Source: Hygrophila difformis (lineage: Eukaryota > Streptophyta > Magnoliopsida > Lamiales > Acanthaceae). From it: a stretch of 64,000 nt of DNA. Where the stretch lies: the NCBI GenBank assembly GCA_030278955.1, contig JAOANR010000001.1, forward strand, positions 26,355,120 to 26,419,119. Direction: 5' to 3'. Below the pieces are notes generated by a model. That model was not told the DNA's origin and searched no databases. It saw only the letters and a program-made list of their open reading frames with translations. Shown one piece after another: positions 55,301 through 64,000 of the stretch. How positions within the stretch are numbered: the stretch's first letter is position 1; the number at the start of each line of letters is the position of its first letter. The translations under genes and the position numbers were made by a program.

Positions 55301-55834
55301 TCTGGGGACCTTGAAGAATTCGATGGGGTTGAGTTCATCCCGGAGGAAGAGGAAAGCACCACGGAGGAGGAAGTGGATCTTGTACTGACACAGGATCCTG
55401 AAGGTAAATTTGATATCTCTCTTCCATCCATTTCTCGCAAATTACTGCCTTCCATTGAATGCCCACCAGAGCTTGAACTTAAAATACTTCCGGACCATCT
55501 TAAGTACGTCTTTCTCGCTGAACATAAAAGATTGCCGGTGATTGTGTCAGCCAAGCTAACACAAGAACAAGAAAAAGCTCTGGTAGACATTCTAAAGAAA
55601 TATGTACATGCAATCGGATGGACCATTTCTGATATAAAAGGAATAAGCCCCTCTGTTTGCATGTACAGAATTTTAATGGAAGAGGAGTACAAGCCCTCAA
55701 GGCAACCACAAAGGCGTCTGAACCCCCATATGCAGGAAGTGGTAAGGAAAGAAGTTATCAAGCTCTTAGATGCTGGTATCATCTATGGGTTAGCCCAGTG
55801 CAGGTCGTACCGAAACGTGGGGGGATCTGTGTAA
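52379..55834 (+). CDS. Athila gag-protease polyprotein (element B), entering RT
   Basis: Long open frame of 1,151 residues. A basic N-terminus is followed by an Asn/Gln/Pro-rich stretch, the gag domain ([40 protein letters not shown]), a zinc-knuckle-like [13 protein letters not shown], another Asn/Gln-rich stretch and a charged segment. The protease has [11 protein letters not shown], where A has CDLGSS; the Gly next to the catalytic Asp is Glu, which may inactivate it. [13 protein letters not shown] follows. The frame continues into the RT start ([18 protein letters not shown]) and is then broken near 55786 by a 19-nt deletion relative to A; the last 13 or so residues are out of frame. Confidence 0.92.
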   Translation: MQRRRSTLPELPFDLEIKRTARQLRAEARRRKEQERRTRTSPVTSSSDLSDMADNQNIPPILPIDQPPNNPGNGADGGMVEHPNHANEEENLPNLNQQQYQQFHQQPPPPLNQFHQNQNIPNQQYQNQAFNPDQFQNNPQDPHNFQQFPNYHQQYQNQAEQGNQQQQQAAADFMQPIVEPYLDGPGREHFPARNFELKPALINLVQNNQFCGANHEDPHDHLQTFLELCDTIKNQGVSPDAIRLMLFPFSLYSGARDWYKSLPINQRSTWADLVRSFLLKYFPESKIEEGRAKIGYFKMKPDESLYDAKERFLGLIRRCPQHGYAPWEQLRKFYGGLTHPWRTMLDAAGGRHLLHLPMDQAWEKIETMSVNRSILNTNDRKEDPPRKVFVVSEGKTDFEKLQEQVAAIQLGQDKGKGRDTSQAGASSNQVQTQQSGVVCGLCQGPHPTDTCQQIASESCNYAGNYQNRHPNLSYSNNNALNAHLLQPNQPNQFANQNPQQNFRPQNQGFVQQRVQNFQNQNQNFQPQIQQRPNQNQGQNFQNFQPQPDQNQQYNQRPPSRLENLMTEFIANQKDINQQLQSSIKNVETQVTQLAKELQNRGKGTLPSSTEANPQCKAITLRGGKTLQGIVGHGKETAEEKKDPAEGEKENERIEGGDGIGLVEDKLETAISQAEAAHEAEKGRVEGTTPFSLPPKNNNNKYMPRVPYPARLKNKEQDAKFKKFLERLKAVEITIPLVEIISEMPVYAKFLKEMISGRRKIEQEEVVILSSSCSAIIQRVLPEKKGDPGCITLPVHIGKTNVGKGLCDLESSINVMPLAMAKRLHLGVIEPVTMKLQLADRSIAHPIGILKDVIVKTGGTLFPVDFIILDIEEDCEMPLILGRPFLSTGGALIDARSNHIKLRVGEEELNFNMGKLQKFPSEETCSTFSVIDGRSEDESVNSVTDEPNKVSKQVLKPEGAEQPRSCNAVHFEDPISGDLEEFDGVEFIPEEEESTTEEEVDLVLTQDPEGKFDISLPSISRKLLPSIECPPELELKILPDHLKYVFLAEHKRLPVIVSAKLTQEQEKALVDILKKYVHAIGWTISDIKGISPSVCMYRILMEEEYKPSRQPQRRLNPHMQEVVRKEVIKLLDAGIIYGLAQCRSYRNVGGSV

Positions 55835-56979
55835 CGACTAATGAGCAAGGAGAAGAAGTGGCGACGCGTCCAGTGACCGGTTGGAGAGTTTGCATCGACT
55901 ACCGGAAGCTCAATACCGCTACCAGGAAGGACCATTTCCCCTTGCCATTCATTGATCAGATGCTGGAGCGGTTGGCTGGGAGGGAGTTCTATTGCTTTTT
56001 GGATGGGTACTCTGGCTATAATCAGATTGTAATAGCTAGCGAGGATCACGATAAGACCACATTCACGTGCCCATATGGAACTTTTGCGTACAGGCGCATG
56101 CCTTTTGGACTTTGTAACGCGCCTGCCACATTTCAAAGATGCATGATGTCAATTTTCTCAGAATTTATCGAAAAATGCATTGAAGTTTTCATGGATGACT
56201 TCTCTGTGTATGGAGATACTTTTGATGAATGTTTGACTAATCTTGCACAAATTTTGAAAAGATGTGAGGACACCAACCTAGTTTTGAACTGGGAGAAGTG
56301 CCATTTCATGGTCACCGAAGGAATAGTGTTAGGTCACCGCATCTCGCGCGCAGGTATCGAAGTCGACAGGGCTAAGGTCTCAGTCATCTCAAACCTACCA
56401 TTGCCTAATTCAATAAAAGCAGTTAGGAGTTTCTTAGGGCATGCCAGTTTCTACCGGAGATTCATTAAAGACTTCTCTAAAATTGCCAAGCCGCTCATTA
56501 ACTTGCTTTGTAAAGAAAATCCTTTCGTAATAAATGAAGCGTGTGTTCAAGCCTTTGACACGCTCAAAGAGATGTTGATTTATGCTCCAATAGTGCAACC
56601 ACCCGATTGGTCAATGCCTTTCGAGGTAATGTGTGATGCAAGTGATCTCGCCGTGGGTGCAGTTCTTGGGCAACATAAGGAAGGGAAGCATTGTGTAATT
56701 CATTACGCAAGTCATGCCTTGAATGAGGCCCAAATTAACTACACCACCACGGAGAAGGAGATGTATGCTGTGGTTTTTGCGTTTGATAAATTCAGACAGT
56801 ATCTTATTGGTACGAAAACCACAGTGTACACAGATCACTCTGCACTGAGATACTTGTTTAGCAAACAAGACGCCAAACCTCGATTAATCAGGTGGGTACT
56901 TTTGTTGCAAGAATTCAACATTATAATAAAGATAGAAAAGGCAGAGACAATGGTGCTGCTGACCATTTGTCTCGACTAG
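55786..56979 (+). pseudogene. Athila reverse transcriptase and RNase H (element B)
   Basis: RT continuing in a new frame after the 19-nt deletion. Blocks: [47 protein letters not shown] and an intact catalytic FMDDFSVYG (Asp codons 56194 and 56197). The primer-grip and thumb region with [12 protein letters not shown] follows, then RNase H with [16 protein letters not shown] and [11 protein letters not shown]. Near 56933 one adenine is missing relative to A, so the frame shifts and ends at 56979; the true frame continues as [11 protein letters not shown]. The catalytic residues look functional, unlike A. Confidence 0.92.
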
Positions 56980-57290
56980 AAAATGATAAAAATGAGCTAG
57001 CCGTAAATGAGAATTTTCCGGACGAGCAACTGTTTGCCTTGCATCTTCATGATCAAGCTTGTCTGTGGTTTTCCGATATTGCTAACTTTTTAGCATGCGG
57101 AATAATTCCATCATTTCAAAGCAGGGGCCACAAAGAGAGGTTCAACCGAGATGTAGTTAACTACTTCTGGGAAGATCCTTATCTCTTCAAGCATTGTGCA
57201 GATTCGATTATTAGACGATGTGCAACTGAGCATGAGGCTTATCAAATCGCTAAGAAATGTCATGAGTCGGAATATGGAGGTCACCATGTC
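56936..57290 (+). pseudogene. RNase H end and integrase zinc domain start (element B)
   Basis: Short frame between two indels. It encodes the end of RNase H ([18 protein letters not shown]) and the start of integrase ([29 protein letters not shown]). At about 57288 a 13-nt deletion relative to A removes part of the HHCC region and shifts the frame. Asn at the position of the A stop codon (A: 9258) shows the A stop is a later change. Confidence 0.88.
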
Positions 57291-57304
57291 ACGAGGCTTA
57301 GACG

Positions 57305-58339
57305 ATGTGCAGTTTCTATTGGCCTACCATCTACGAGGATTGCAAAGCGTTTGTTAAAGCCTGCGACAGATGCCAAAGACTAGGGAATATCTCCAAAAGG
57401 GATGAGATGCCCCAGCAAGGAATTCTCACTCTCGAGATTTTCGATGTATGGGGTATTGACTTCATGGGGCCATTCCTGACATCTGATGGGAACCATTACA
57501 TCTTGGTAGCTGTCGATTACGTTTCCAAATGGGTTGAGGCCGTTGCACTGCCAACCAATGATGGCAACCAGGTCATAAAATTTTTGAAAAATAACATCTT
57601 CAACAGATTTGGTGTACCCAGGGTGATCATATCAGATGGAGGAACCCATTTTGTTAATAAAGCATTTGTAAATCTCATGAGCAAAAATGGGATTCTCCAC
57701 AAGATCAGCACGCCTTACCATCCCCAAACCAGTGGTCAAGTCGAGGTTTCAAACCGCGAAATCAAACACATACTCGAGGCCACTGTGGGGACAACCCGCA
57801 AAGATTGGTCACGTAAGCTCAATGATGCTTTATGGGCATACCGCACTGCATTCAAGACTCCCGTTGGGATGTCTCCATACAGACTTGTCTTTCGAAAGGC
57901 CTGTCATTTGCCCGTAGAACTAGAGCATAAGGCTTACTGGGCCGTACGAACGCTTAATTTTGACTCACGAGTTGCTCAGAGTAAGCGCAAGTTGGACCTC
58001 AATGAAATTGAGGAAATACGTGCGCAAGCTTATGAAAGCTCGAGGATTTATAAAGAGCGGACCCAGAAGTTACACGATCGTCGTATTAAGTCTAAACACT
58101 TCTATGTTGGCCAGAATGTCTTGTTATTCAATTCTAGGTTGAAGCTGTTCCTTGGAAAGCTTAATTCCAGATGGGAAGGGCCATACGAAGTGGTGCACGT
58201 GTTTGACAGTGGAGCTGTCAGGATCCGAACTGACAAAGGAGAGCTGGTAGTGAATGGACACAGATTGAAGGAGTATCTTGGGCAGTTCGACCCCGAAAAA
58301 GAAGCTCAAATGACAACAGAACCGGCTTATGCTCAATAA
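57305..58339 (+). pseudogene. Athila integrase core and C-terminus (element B)
   Basis: Frame of 344 residues with the zinc pair CDRCQRLGN intact and the catalytic residues [15 protein letters not shown] and GQVEVSNRE. It ends with the conserved [13 protein letters not shown] block, TAA at 58337-58339. It needs the upstream part, lost by frameshift, to be complete. Highly similar to element A. Confidence 0.92.
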
Positions 58340-58420
58340 ATATTATACATATACCTACTTACTTATTTATTACTTGCTCCACCTATTTTTATTGGGAAAA
58401 AGTATCCAAAAATCAATTGA

Positions 58421-58457
58421 ACATTTAGAGTACTAAGACTCTAAATGTGAGGATGTT
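58421..58457 (+). promoter_or_regulatory. Hairpin plus TGTGAGGATGTTG module of element B
   Basis: ACATTTAGAGT (58421-58431) pairs with ACTCTAAATGT (58438-58448) around ACTAAG, identical to 10556-10583 of element A, and runs into TGTGAGGATGTTG. About 80 bases after the integrase stop in both elements. Confidence 0.65.
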
Positions 58458-58751
58458 GATATTTGGAGAAAACCTAATGCTTTCTTATAATTGTTTTGCA
58501 GGAATTCGATGAACCAACAAAAAGAAAGATAAAGCTTCCAAAAACCAGGTTCCCGGTTGGGTTAACATTATATTTAATGGAAGTTAATTTTGGAATCTAG
58601 AGAAATCTAAATTCCAGAATAAATTCATAAAATAAAAATGTTAACCCAACCTAATTTATGCAGGCAATTTAATTTAATTTAGATTCTATAATTTTTGAAA
58701 ACCTAAAAATTTTCCTAAGTCTTGAATGTGGTTTATTTTTCATTTCAAGAA

Positions 58752-59290
58752 AATTCGAATTAATTCGAATTGCTTGGAACAAACCACATAAGACATTTTG
58801 CCTTGGAAATTTTCACTCTCGGATTAGTTAATTCGAATTATGCAGGCAATTCGAATTAATTCGAATTGACATGCAAATTCGAATTGGCACCCAAGGCAGA
58901 ACTTTCGGATGTTTTATTTGGCCAAGTATTGCAATTCGAATTAGTCAGGCAATTCGAATTCGAATTGCCTGACTAATTCGAATTGGCATACAAAAGGCAT
59001 TTTCCTCAGCAAGTGAGCAATTCGAGTTATTCAAGCAATTCGAATTAATTCGAATTGGCCACAATAATTCGAATTAGCTCGCTTAGGCACCTTGTGCAGA
59101 TTTTGCTCACAACCTCAAGTTCGAATTGTGAGTCAATTCGAAATAATTCGAATTGATCTCATAATTCGAACTTGCTTTGTTTCTTTGTCTTTCAAGCCAA
59201 TTCGAATTAATTCGAATTGGCCTGAATAACTCGCATCTCTCACAGAAACCATCAATTCGAATTAATTCGAATTGATGAAATAATTCGAAC
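58752..59290. repeat. Signature repeat cluster 3 of element B
   Basis: About six AATTCGAATT modules, some with the fused pair in altered phase (aattcgaattcgaatt at 58952). The cluster ends some 20 bp before a TATA-like ctttttataccc (59306) and about 160 bp before the leader exon ATG at 59449, matching cluster 3 of element A in position. Confidence 0.88.
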
Positions 59291-59448
59291 CTCTTTTCCG
59301 AATCCTTTTTATACCCCCCTTTCCCTCTCATTTCCCTCACTTTCACTTTTCACATCCCAAAACCCCCGTGTTCTCTCTCGCGAAACTGTCTTCTCTCGCG
59401 AAACCAGTCTCATCTTCTCGACCTTTCCTCCGTTCAAACTGCTTGGAA

Positions 59449-59486
59449 ATGGCTTCTTCGTCGTCTAATCCGAGTGGGAGTCGGGG
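59449..59486 (+). CDS. Probable leader exon of the 3' accessory gene (element B)
   Basis: ATG followed by 12 codons, Ser-rich, then GG and the strong donor GTAAGT at 59487. Element A has the same arrangement (ATG, 22 codons, GG, GTAAAA). The peptide sequences are unrelated. In B I cannot find an acceptor that joins this exon in frame to the accessory ORF; the best AG (60748) gives the wrong phase by one base. A small indel or a second intron could explain this. Confidence 0.45.
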
Positions 59487-60741
59487 GTAAGTGGTTCTTT
59501 TTCATTTTCGCACTCTGTTTTCGTAGATTTCAGTTTTCGTCTTTTCATCTTCCTTGTGAAATCGGGGATGGGGAGGGGAATGTGCTCTGTTTTAGCGTCG
59601 GGGATGGTCAGAAAGTGGTCGGAGATGACTGGGTTTAGTCGGTTATGGGGTAGAACCGCTTAGGGCAGAACCTAGGTTTCTAGAGTTTTTTGTTGAAACT
59701 GCCATTTCTAGGGTTCGAAAGTTTCTGTGTTTTTAGGTTGTTCATTTTGAAAATAGGGGTTGCAAAACCCCAAAAATCTGTTTTTGTTTGTTTTTGTAGT
59801 GTTTAGATGTTTTACTCTTGTTTTTGTGATTCTGTGAAGATAGGGGTAACACAGTGTTTTTGTTTATTAGTCACTGTGTTGTTAGTTTTGACGTATATTT
59901 GATGATGATGATTGATAATGCATGTTGATGTTAAGTGTTGCATTACAGTAGTGTTCTTGGACCAATTGTGTTGCTTATTTGATGTTTGCATGTATTATAT
60001 TATATGAGTAAATTGGTAATAAATGCTTTTGTCGGGTACATGTTGCCCACACTTTGCAAACTCAACTCTAGAAGTTGATGTTTGCACATCCGGGACACAG
60101 GGTACAGGCGAAACCATGCCAAAATTTTTCCAACACTTTGGGATGGCATTTATTTATAAAAAGACAAATAGTAGGATGTTCTTTGCTTTAAAGTGTTTGA
60201 TCTTTGTCACTTTGGGACAAGTGGGGAATATTCATGAGGAATGTTTTGTTCTATTCCTTAAAAACCCACTTTCCAAAACAAAATCCAAATGGGGGACCAC
60301 TTACACCCCCAATTTTACTAAATAAATAAATCAACACTTTTTTCATAAAAATCCAAAAATTACCTTTTATGCATGCATGTTTGTTTTTATTTTCATTTTT
60401 ATGGTCCATTTATGCATACTGGTGATTACATAATTCATCTCTTGCAGATGCCGTACATCATTAATTTCTTATCTCCCCTAACTCACATGATTTAAATCAC
60501 TTTTTAAGTGATAAAAAAATCAAACTTCCTTTCGTAGGCTCAACAACCTATGAAATCTCATCTTTTTTTGGTCCTTCGACCACCCAAAAACATCTTAAAC
60601 TATTTATAGTCCAAGAAAAATTTTAAGGATCCAAGATCCTTATATCTCTCTTGCTTTCCTTATTTTTGCTGCAATAAGAGTAGATTTGATAATCTGACCC
60701 CTTGGACCTTCATAGTGTACCTCAAGTGAGACAGGTGGTAA
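59487..60741 (+). other. Probable intron / spacer before accessory gene, element B
   Basis: About 1.25 kb T-rich sequence without a gene, like the proposed intron of element A. It shares with A the gggaccacttacacccc-type stretch around 60292 (A: 12121). Confidence 0.5.
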
Positions 60742-62266
60742 CAAGCAGGAACTGAAGGAACCCAAGAATCAACCGGATCAGTGCGATCGGCTGATTATTG
60801 GGCCAACTCAACTTCAAGGGGCAGACTGGGTGTATCCACTAAGAAGTGCAGAAAATTCCGCATCAGGGATGATGCTGATATAATGAGGAGGTTCAACGAG
60901 AATGAGCAGAATGCGGGACGATACATGGCACTAAGTGGAGTATTTGTCCCTGATAAAGGGTTCAGTCCAGAATTGATATATCATCCAATGCTACTCACAT
61001 TGAAAGAAAACCACGGATGGACTGAGTTCCTCAAGCATAACGCTGAACCTGGGATAGCAGAATTGGTTCGGGAATTCTATTGCAACATCAATGTCGCACG
61101 GAAAACAAGTTGGGTACGAGGAGTTGACGTAAACATCTCTGGAGAATACTTGAACAACTTCCTTGGCACACCCAACTGGAGGTCAGAAATTCCGACATCT
61201 GAGCATTTTGAGAAGGGAGCAAGCAGGGCAGCTGACAGGCAATACCATGACAACATCACTAGATCCCTTACTGCTGAGAGCTACACTGGTGAAATCCCCT
61301 TCAAAGCAAAGCACCTGAAGCTGGAGTTTCAACCCTCATATGACTTCTACATGTCGAAGATTAGGCCAAACCCTCACGCACATGAAACATCTGGTCGAAT
61401 GTTGAAGGGTTTTGCCAAGATTTGGCATGGACTGAAGATCAACGTGGGGGAGCAGATTTTCCACGTCATGACCACAAAAGTCACAGGCACCAGAGCTGCT
61501 GCTTTATGCTATCCCAACCTCATCAGGAGGATTTGCGAGGCCCAAGGAGTAGATCTTACAGTTTTTGCAGAGAGCGATCTTATTGATATGAGCCGGCCGA
61601 TCCCAGTCCCGAAGACAAGGATAACTGAACCAGTTACATACATTATGCCGGAAGAATCTGACGCTCAATCCAGATACACTCCTAGGACACCAACAATCGG
61701 ACGCAAAGGACGCAAGAAAAAGGACCGTACTGAAGCGGTACCTTCAGCAGAAGAAGCTGCAGTCACACCAACAGAACCTGCTCCCACTCCCAGTCATCCT
61801 GCAACTGATGCTTCCGCCCCAAGCCAATCAAGAGCACATCCTAGTAGACCCTCTCACAGAAGCCAAAATGTCTCGCAATTTCCAGCTGATTCTCAGACAA
61901 TTGAGATTGTGAGCCGAATGGGAGAATCAATGGTATAGAGTGTCAAGACTCTTCGTCATTGTTTCAAATCAAGAAAAGCAATTTCAAAAGGAGGAAGAGT
62001 TCAGACTGATGATGCTCGCAAGAGAAGAAGAGTTCAAAAGGAAAGAGAGTGAGCGCGAAGAAAGGCAAGCTGAACGCGAGAAAAGACAAGATGAACGGGA
62101 GGCGAGGCAACATCAAGAAAGATTGGCGGCTGATGATAAGAATAGAAAAATGTTCGAGATGCTGTACAACAACCAACACGAAATGATGAAGACCATCCTC
62201 AGCAAGTTCCCATCACCTCCAGGAGATGCCACCAGATCCTCCACACAGCCCACGGAGAAGGACTAA
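60742..62266 (+). pseudogene. Putative plant transposon protein in the 3' accessory slot of Athila element B
   Basis: Open from 60742 to the TAG at 61936-61938, no early ATG (first at 60883). It contains the putative plant transposon protein domain common in Athila-type 3' ORFs: ELVREFYCNI followed by VRGVDVNISGEYLNNFLGTP. A Pro/Ser/Thr-rich basic tail follows with KGRKKKDRT. Just at the stop a one-base frame shift leads into a second open stretch (61940-62266) encoding a highly charged helix (EEEFKRKESEREERQAERE), probably the original C-terminus. Function unknown; such ORFs have been called env-like by position only, and I see no signal peptide or membrane segment. Confidence 0.7.
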
Positions 62267-63865
62267 GCTAAGTGATCACATTCGTGCGAGCTCCATTGTA
62301 AACATCATGCATTAGATTTTCCATTCATTCAGTGCACTTTCGATCCTCACCATGGAAATCTATTGTAACTGATGTACATTACTGCTTTCCAAAAGAGAAT
62401 TTCGCCTTGAGTTCTCTATTATTTGAAAAAAGATGTGTGGCAGTCCAAGATGAATAAGTGACTGTCACGCCAAAAACAAGCTGTGACATGCTTGCATGTT
62501 CACATTGTCTTTTTACTGCTTTCAATTAAACAACCGGCATAAAACAAGCATAAATCTGTCACCTAAATTCACATGTTGAATTTAGGCTGATGATGAAATT
62601 TTCAGACTATTAGATTGGGATAAAACAATTAAAACTATGCATGATATGAAGTCTCGAAGTTTTGAGCTATAAAAATCCAATGATATGATCACTTGAAAAG
62701 ACTAACAAACTCTCATGTTGAGAATTTGATTGAATAAGTTGTAAGAATTTTTCAAAGGCTAAGTTTGAGAATAAATGTATGACATGATCAAACCATACCT
62801 TGTGAGATCTGAGCCATGAGTCACTTTTACTCATTATCTCTTTGTTGTGTGAAAATCATTTTAGTTAAAGGACACTAGAACTTGCAATTGGGATCGATTC
62901 AAGACCATGCCATATTCCCAAAATCGAGCATATGATCGAGGCACTTAGAAAAACCAAATTTTTGGCCTTCGTTTGAAATCCAAACCCAAAAATATTTTCT
63001 TCCTTTAGGATTAACCAAGTTGAGCCTTTAAGCCTAATTTTTCTTTGAAGCCACTATATTTTCCCCAACCTTACAAAAAGACCAAGAAAATCAAACCCAA
63101 GTGTACATGAGCCATCCCATCAAGGCATTGTAATTTTTGATCATCAAATATGTATCAATCGGTATGATATAAACCGATTCAAAAAAAAAAAAGTTGAGAT
63201 CTATTCAACAAGAATAAATTGCAAATGACAAAGCAAATTAGACATAGTCTAATGTCATGCAATAAGAAAAGAAAAGCAAAAGAAAGAAAGAAATAATGAT
63301 GATCATAAATTTTAAAATATGCCAAGTTATGGTGGAATGGTGTCGTGTCACTCTTAGCCCAATAATTCCTTTTCCTACCAAATGTTACAACCGTATGCCC
63401 CGTTATAACCTTGAATAAGACCTCGGGATCTCGATTTGAGGAAATGAGTAGGTGGCGAGTTGGTCCAATTGCAAGCTTATGGGAGAATTTAATTGAATTT
63501 GATTATGAGCGTTAATAATAAAAGCCAACCTTGAGAGTGAGTGAACTTTCCGATTCTACTATATGTGAGGCTCTGCATTTTATTGATCAATGATCATGTC
63601 ATGCTTGAATTCAAGAAGTAAGCCAATGGAATCTTCTAAACATTTATTCAAGAAGAATTAACAATAATGATTGGTTTGTGTGTTCACTCAAGTGAGAAGT
63701 ATCATTCCATTAAACACTGCAACCAAGAGAGTTTAATACTTGTAATTTTGATCGTGTTATCCCAATATAAAAAGAATGAAATTTTTGAGGCCACGCAAAT
63801 GGATTGAATGTGCATAGTCCATGCTCCTAGGAGCACTGACTCTGACTGCTCGGGGACGATCAGTA
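62267..63865 (+). other. Long conserved 3' untranslated region of element B
   Basis: About 1.6 kb with no convincing gene, aligned by eye with 13440-14904 of element A nearly throughout. It includes the two hairpins and the conserved blocks listed for A. Confidence 0.65.
62435..62504 (+). ncRNA. Tandem conserved hairpins in 3' UTR of element B
   Basis: Hairpin 1 pairs 62435-62445 (GTGTGGCAGTC) with 62460-62470 (GACTGTCACGC), with two G-U pairs; relative to A the third base pair is C-G changed to G-C. The loop CAAGATGAATAAGT is nearly the A loop. Hairpin 2 pairs TGTGACATGC (62482-62491) with GCATGTTCACA (62494-62504) with one bulge, a different sequence from A but the same shape. Confidence 0.6.
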
Positions 63866-63881
63866 TTAAATGTGAGGATGT
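63866..63881 (+). promoter_or_regulatory. Plus-strand priming region before 3' LTR, element B
   Basis: ttaaatgtgaggatgt directly before TGATAATGG at 63882, identical to the place in element A. Confidence 0.6.
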
Positions 63882-64000
63882 TGATAATGGCCAAAATTGA
63901 CCATTATTTCCAATCCATTTCCGTGTCTGGGACGGACATTTTGATCGTGTTTCCATCTTATTTTAATAAGAAAGCAGTTGAATTCGACAGATTAATGCGA
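63882..64000 (+). repeat. Start of 3' LTR of element B
   Basis: 119 bp identical to 47350-47468 except for one base (tctgggacgg against tctgagacgg). The window ends here. Confidence 0.93.

Larger units (their letters stand above)
47350..64000 (+). mobile_element. Athila-type LTR retrotransposon B (3' LTR cut by window)
   Basis: Starts with TGATAATGGCC at 47350, the same LTR start as element A, and the same sequence recurs at 63882 as the beginning of the 3' LTR, with one difference in 119 bp. The tRNA-Asp primer sites, the gag-pro-pol and the 3' region are homologous to A, but the accessory gene and the signature repeat differ. It is inserted in a Helitron helicase remnant; the five bases to the left are gtaga. 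About 16.5 kb from LTR start to LTR start. Confidence 0.95.

Noticed and set aside
60781..61938. Envelope protein in element B
   Set aside because: Although in the env-like position, the protein has no signal peptide or transmembrane segment and matches the putative plant transposon protein pattern instead.

Overview
The window is a plant nuclear DNA segment, most likely pericentromeric or other heterochromatin of a flowering plant (probably a eudicot). Almost all of it is nested retrotransposons. The evidence is two Athila-type Ty3/gypsy elements with a tRNA-Asp primer site, a Tat-type Ty3/gypsy element with dual RNase H and an antisense plant-mobile-domain gene, a Ty1/copia element, and degenerate plant Helitron helicase pieces with a Helitron 3' hairpin. 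I see no convincing single-copy host gene, rRNA or tRNA gene.

Layout. 1-19444: Athila element A, lacking about 150 bp of its 5' LTR at the window edge, with 4.5 kb LTRs, a broken gag-pro-pol and a spliced 3' gene encoding an F-box protein. 19445-22905 (minus strand): remains of a multi-exon plant-mobile-domain gene preceded by an array of Ala-Ala-Thr repeat exons, probably the antisense gene of an older Tat-type element E; A is inserted in it. 22905-23450: 3' end of a Helitron. 23451-25700: AT-rich non-coding DNA with MITE-like and CACTA-like sequence. 25701-32038 and 44598-46092: a copia element D with internally inverted segments. 30032-30735: a glycine-rich coding fragment; 30860 to about 31267: an older gypsy LTR. 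32039-44597: complete Tat-type element C with 0.65 kb LTRs and target duplication CAGAT, inserted in the LTR of D. 46093-47349 (minus): Helitron helicase fragments. 47350-64000: Athila element B, relative of A, complete except that its 3' LTR runs off the window.

How the parts work together. A and B share gag-pro-pol, PBS, a spliced leader exon, a structured 3' UTR and LTR architecture, but carry unrelated genes in the 3' accessory slot (an F-box protein in A, a putative plant transposon protein plus charged helix in B). Each also carries its own short palindromic signature at the same three places (twice in the LTR, once upstream of the accessory gene). In A it is the 10-mer TACGRCGCTA, usually arranged head-head-tail-tail so that it folds as a two-stem hairpin; in B it is AATTCGAATT in equivalent tetramers. 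C carries a dispersed GGCCGA signature in all reading frames. The pairing of a fast-changing accessory gene with a fast-changing repeated motif is the most interesting signal here; I propose, as inference only, a sequence-specific regulatory or anti-silencing system.

None of the elements appears fully coding-competent. A has at least four reading-frame lesions and a lost RT catalytic Asp, B has three pol frame lesions, C has one nonsense codon and an altered RT motif, and D is scrambled. Near-identical LTRs of A, C and D, and the one-mismatch start of the B LTRs, indicate recent insertions.
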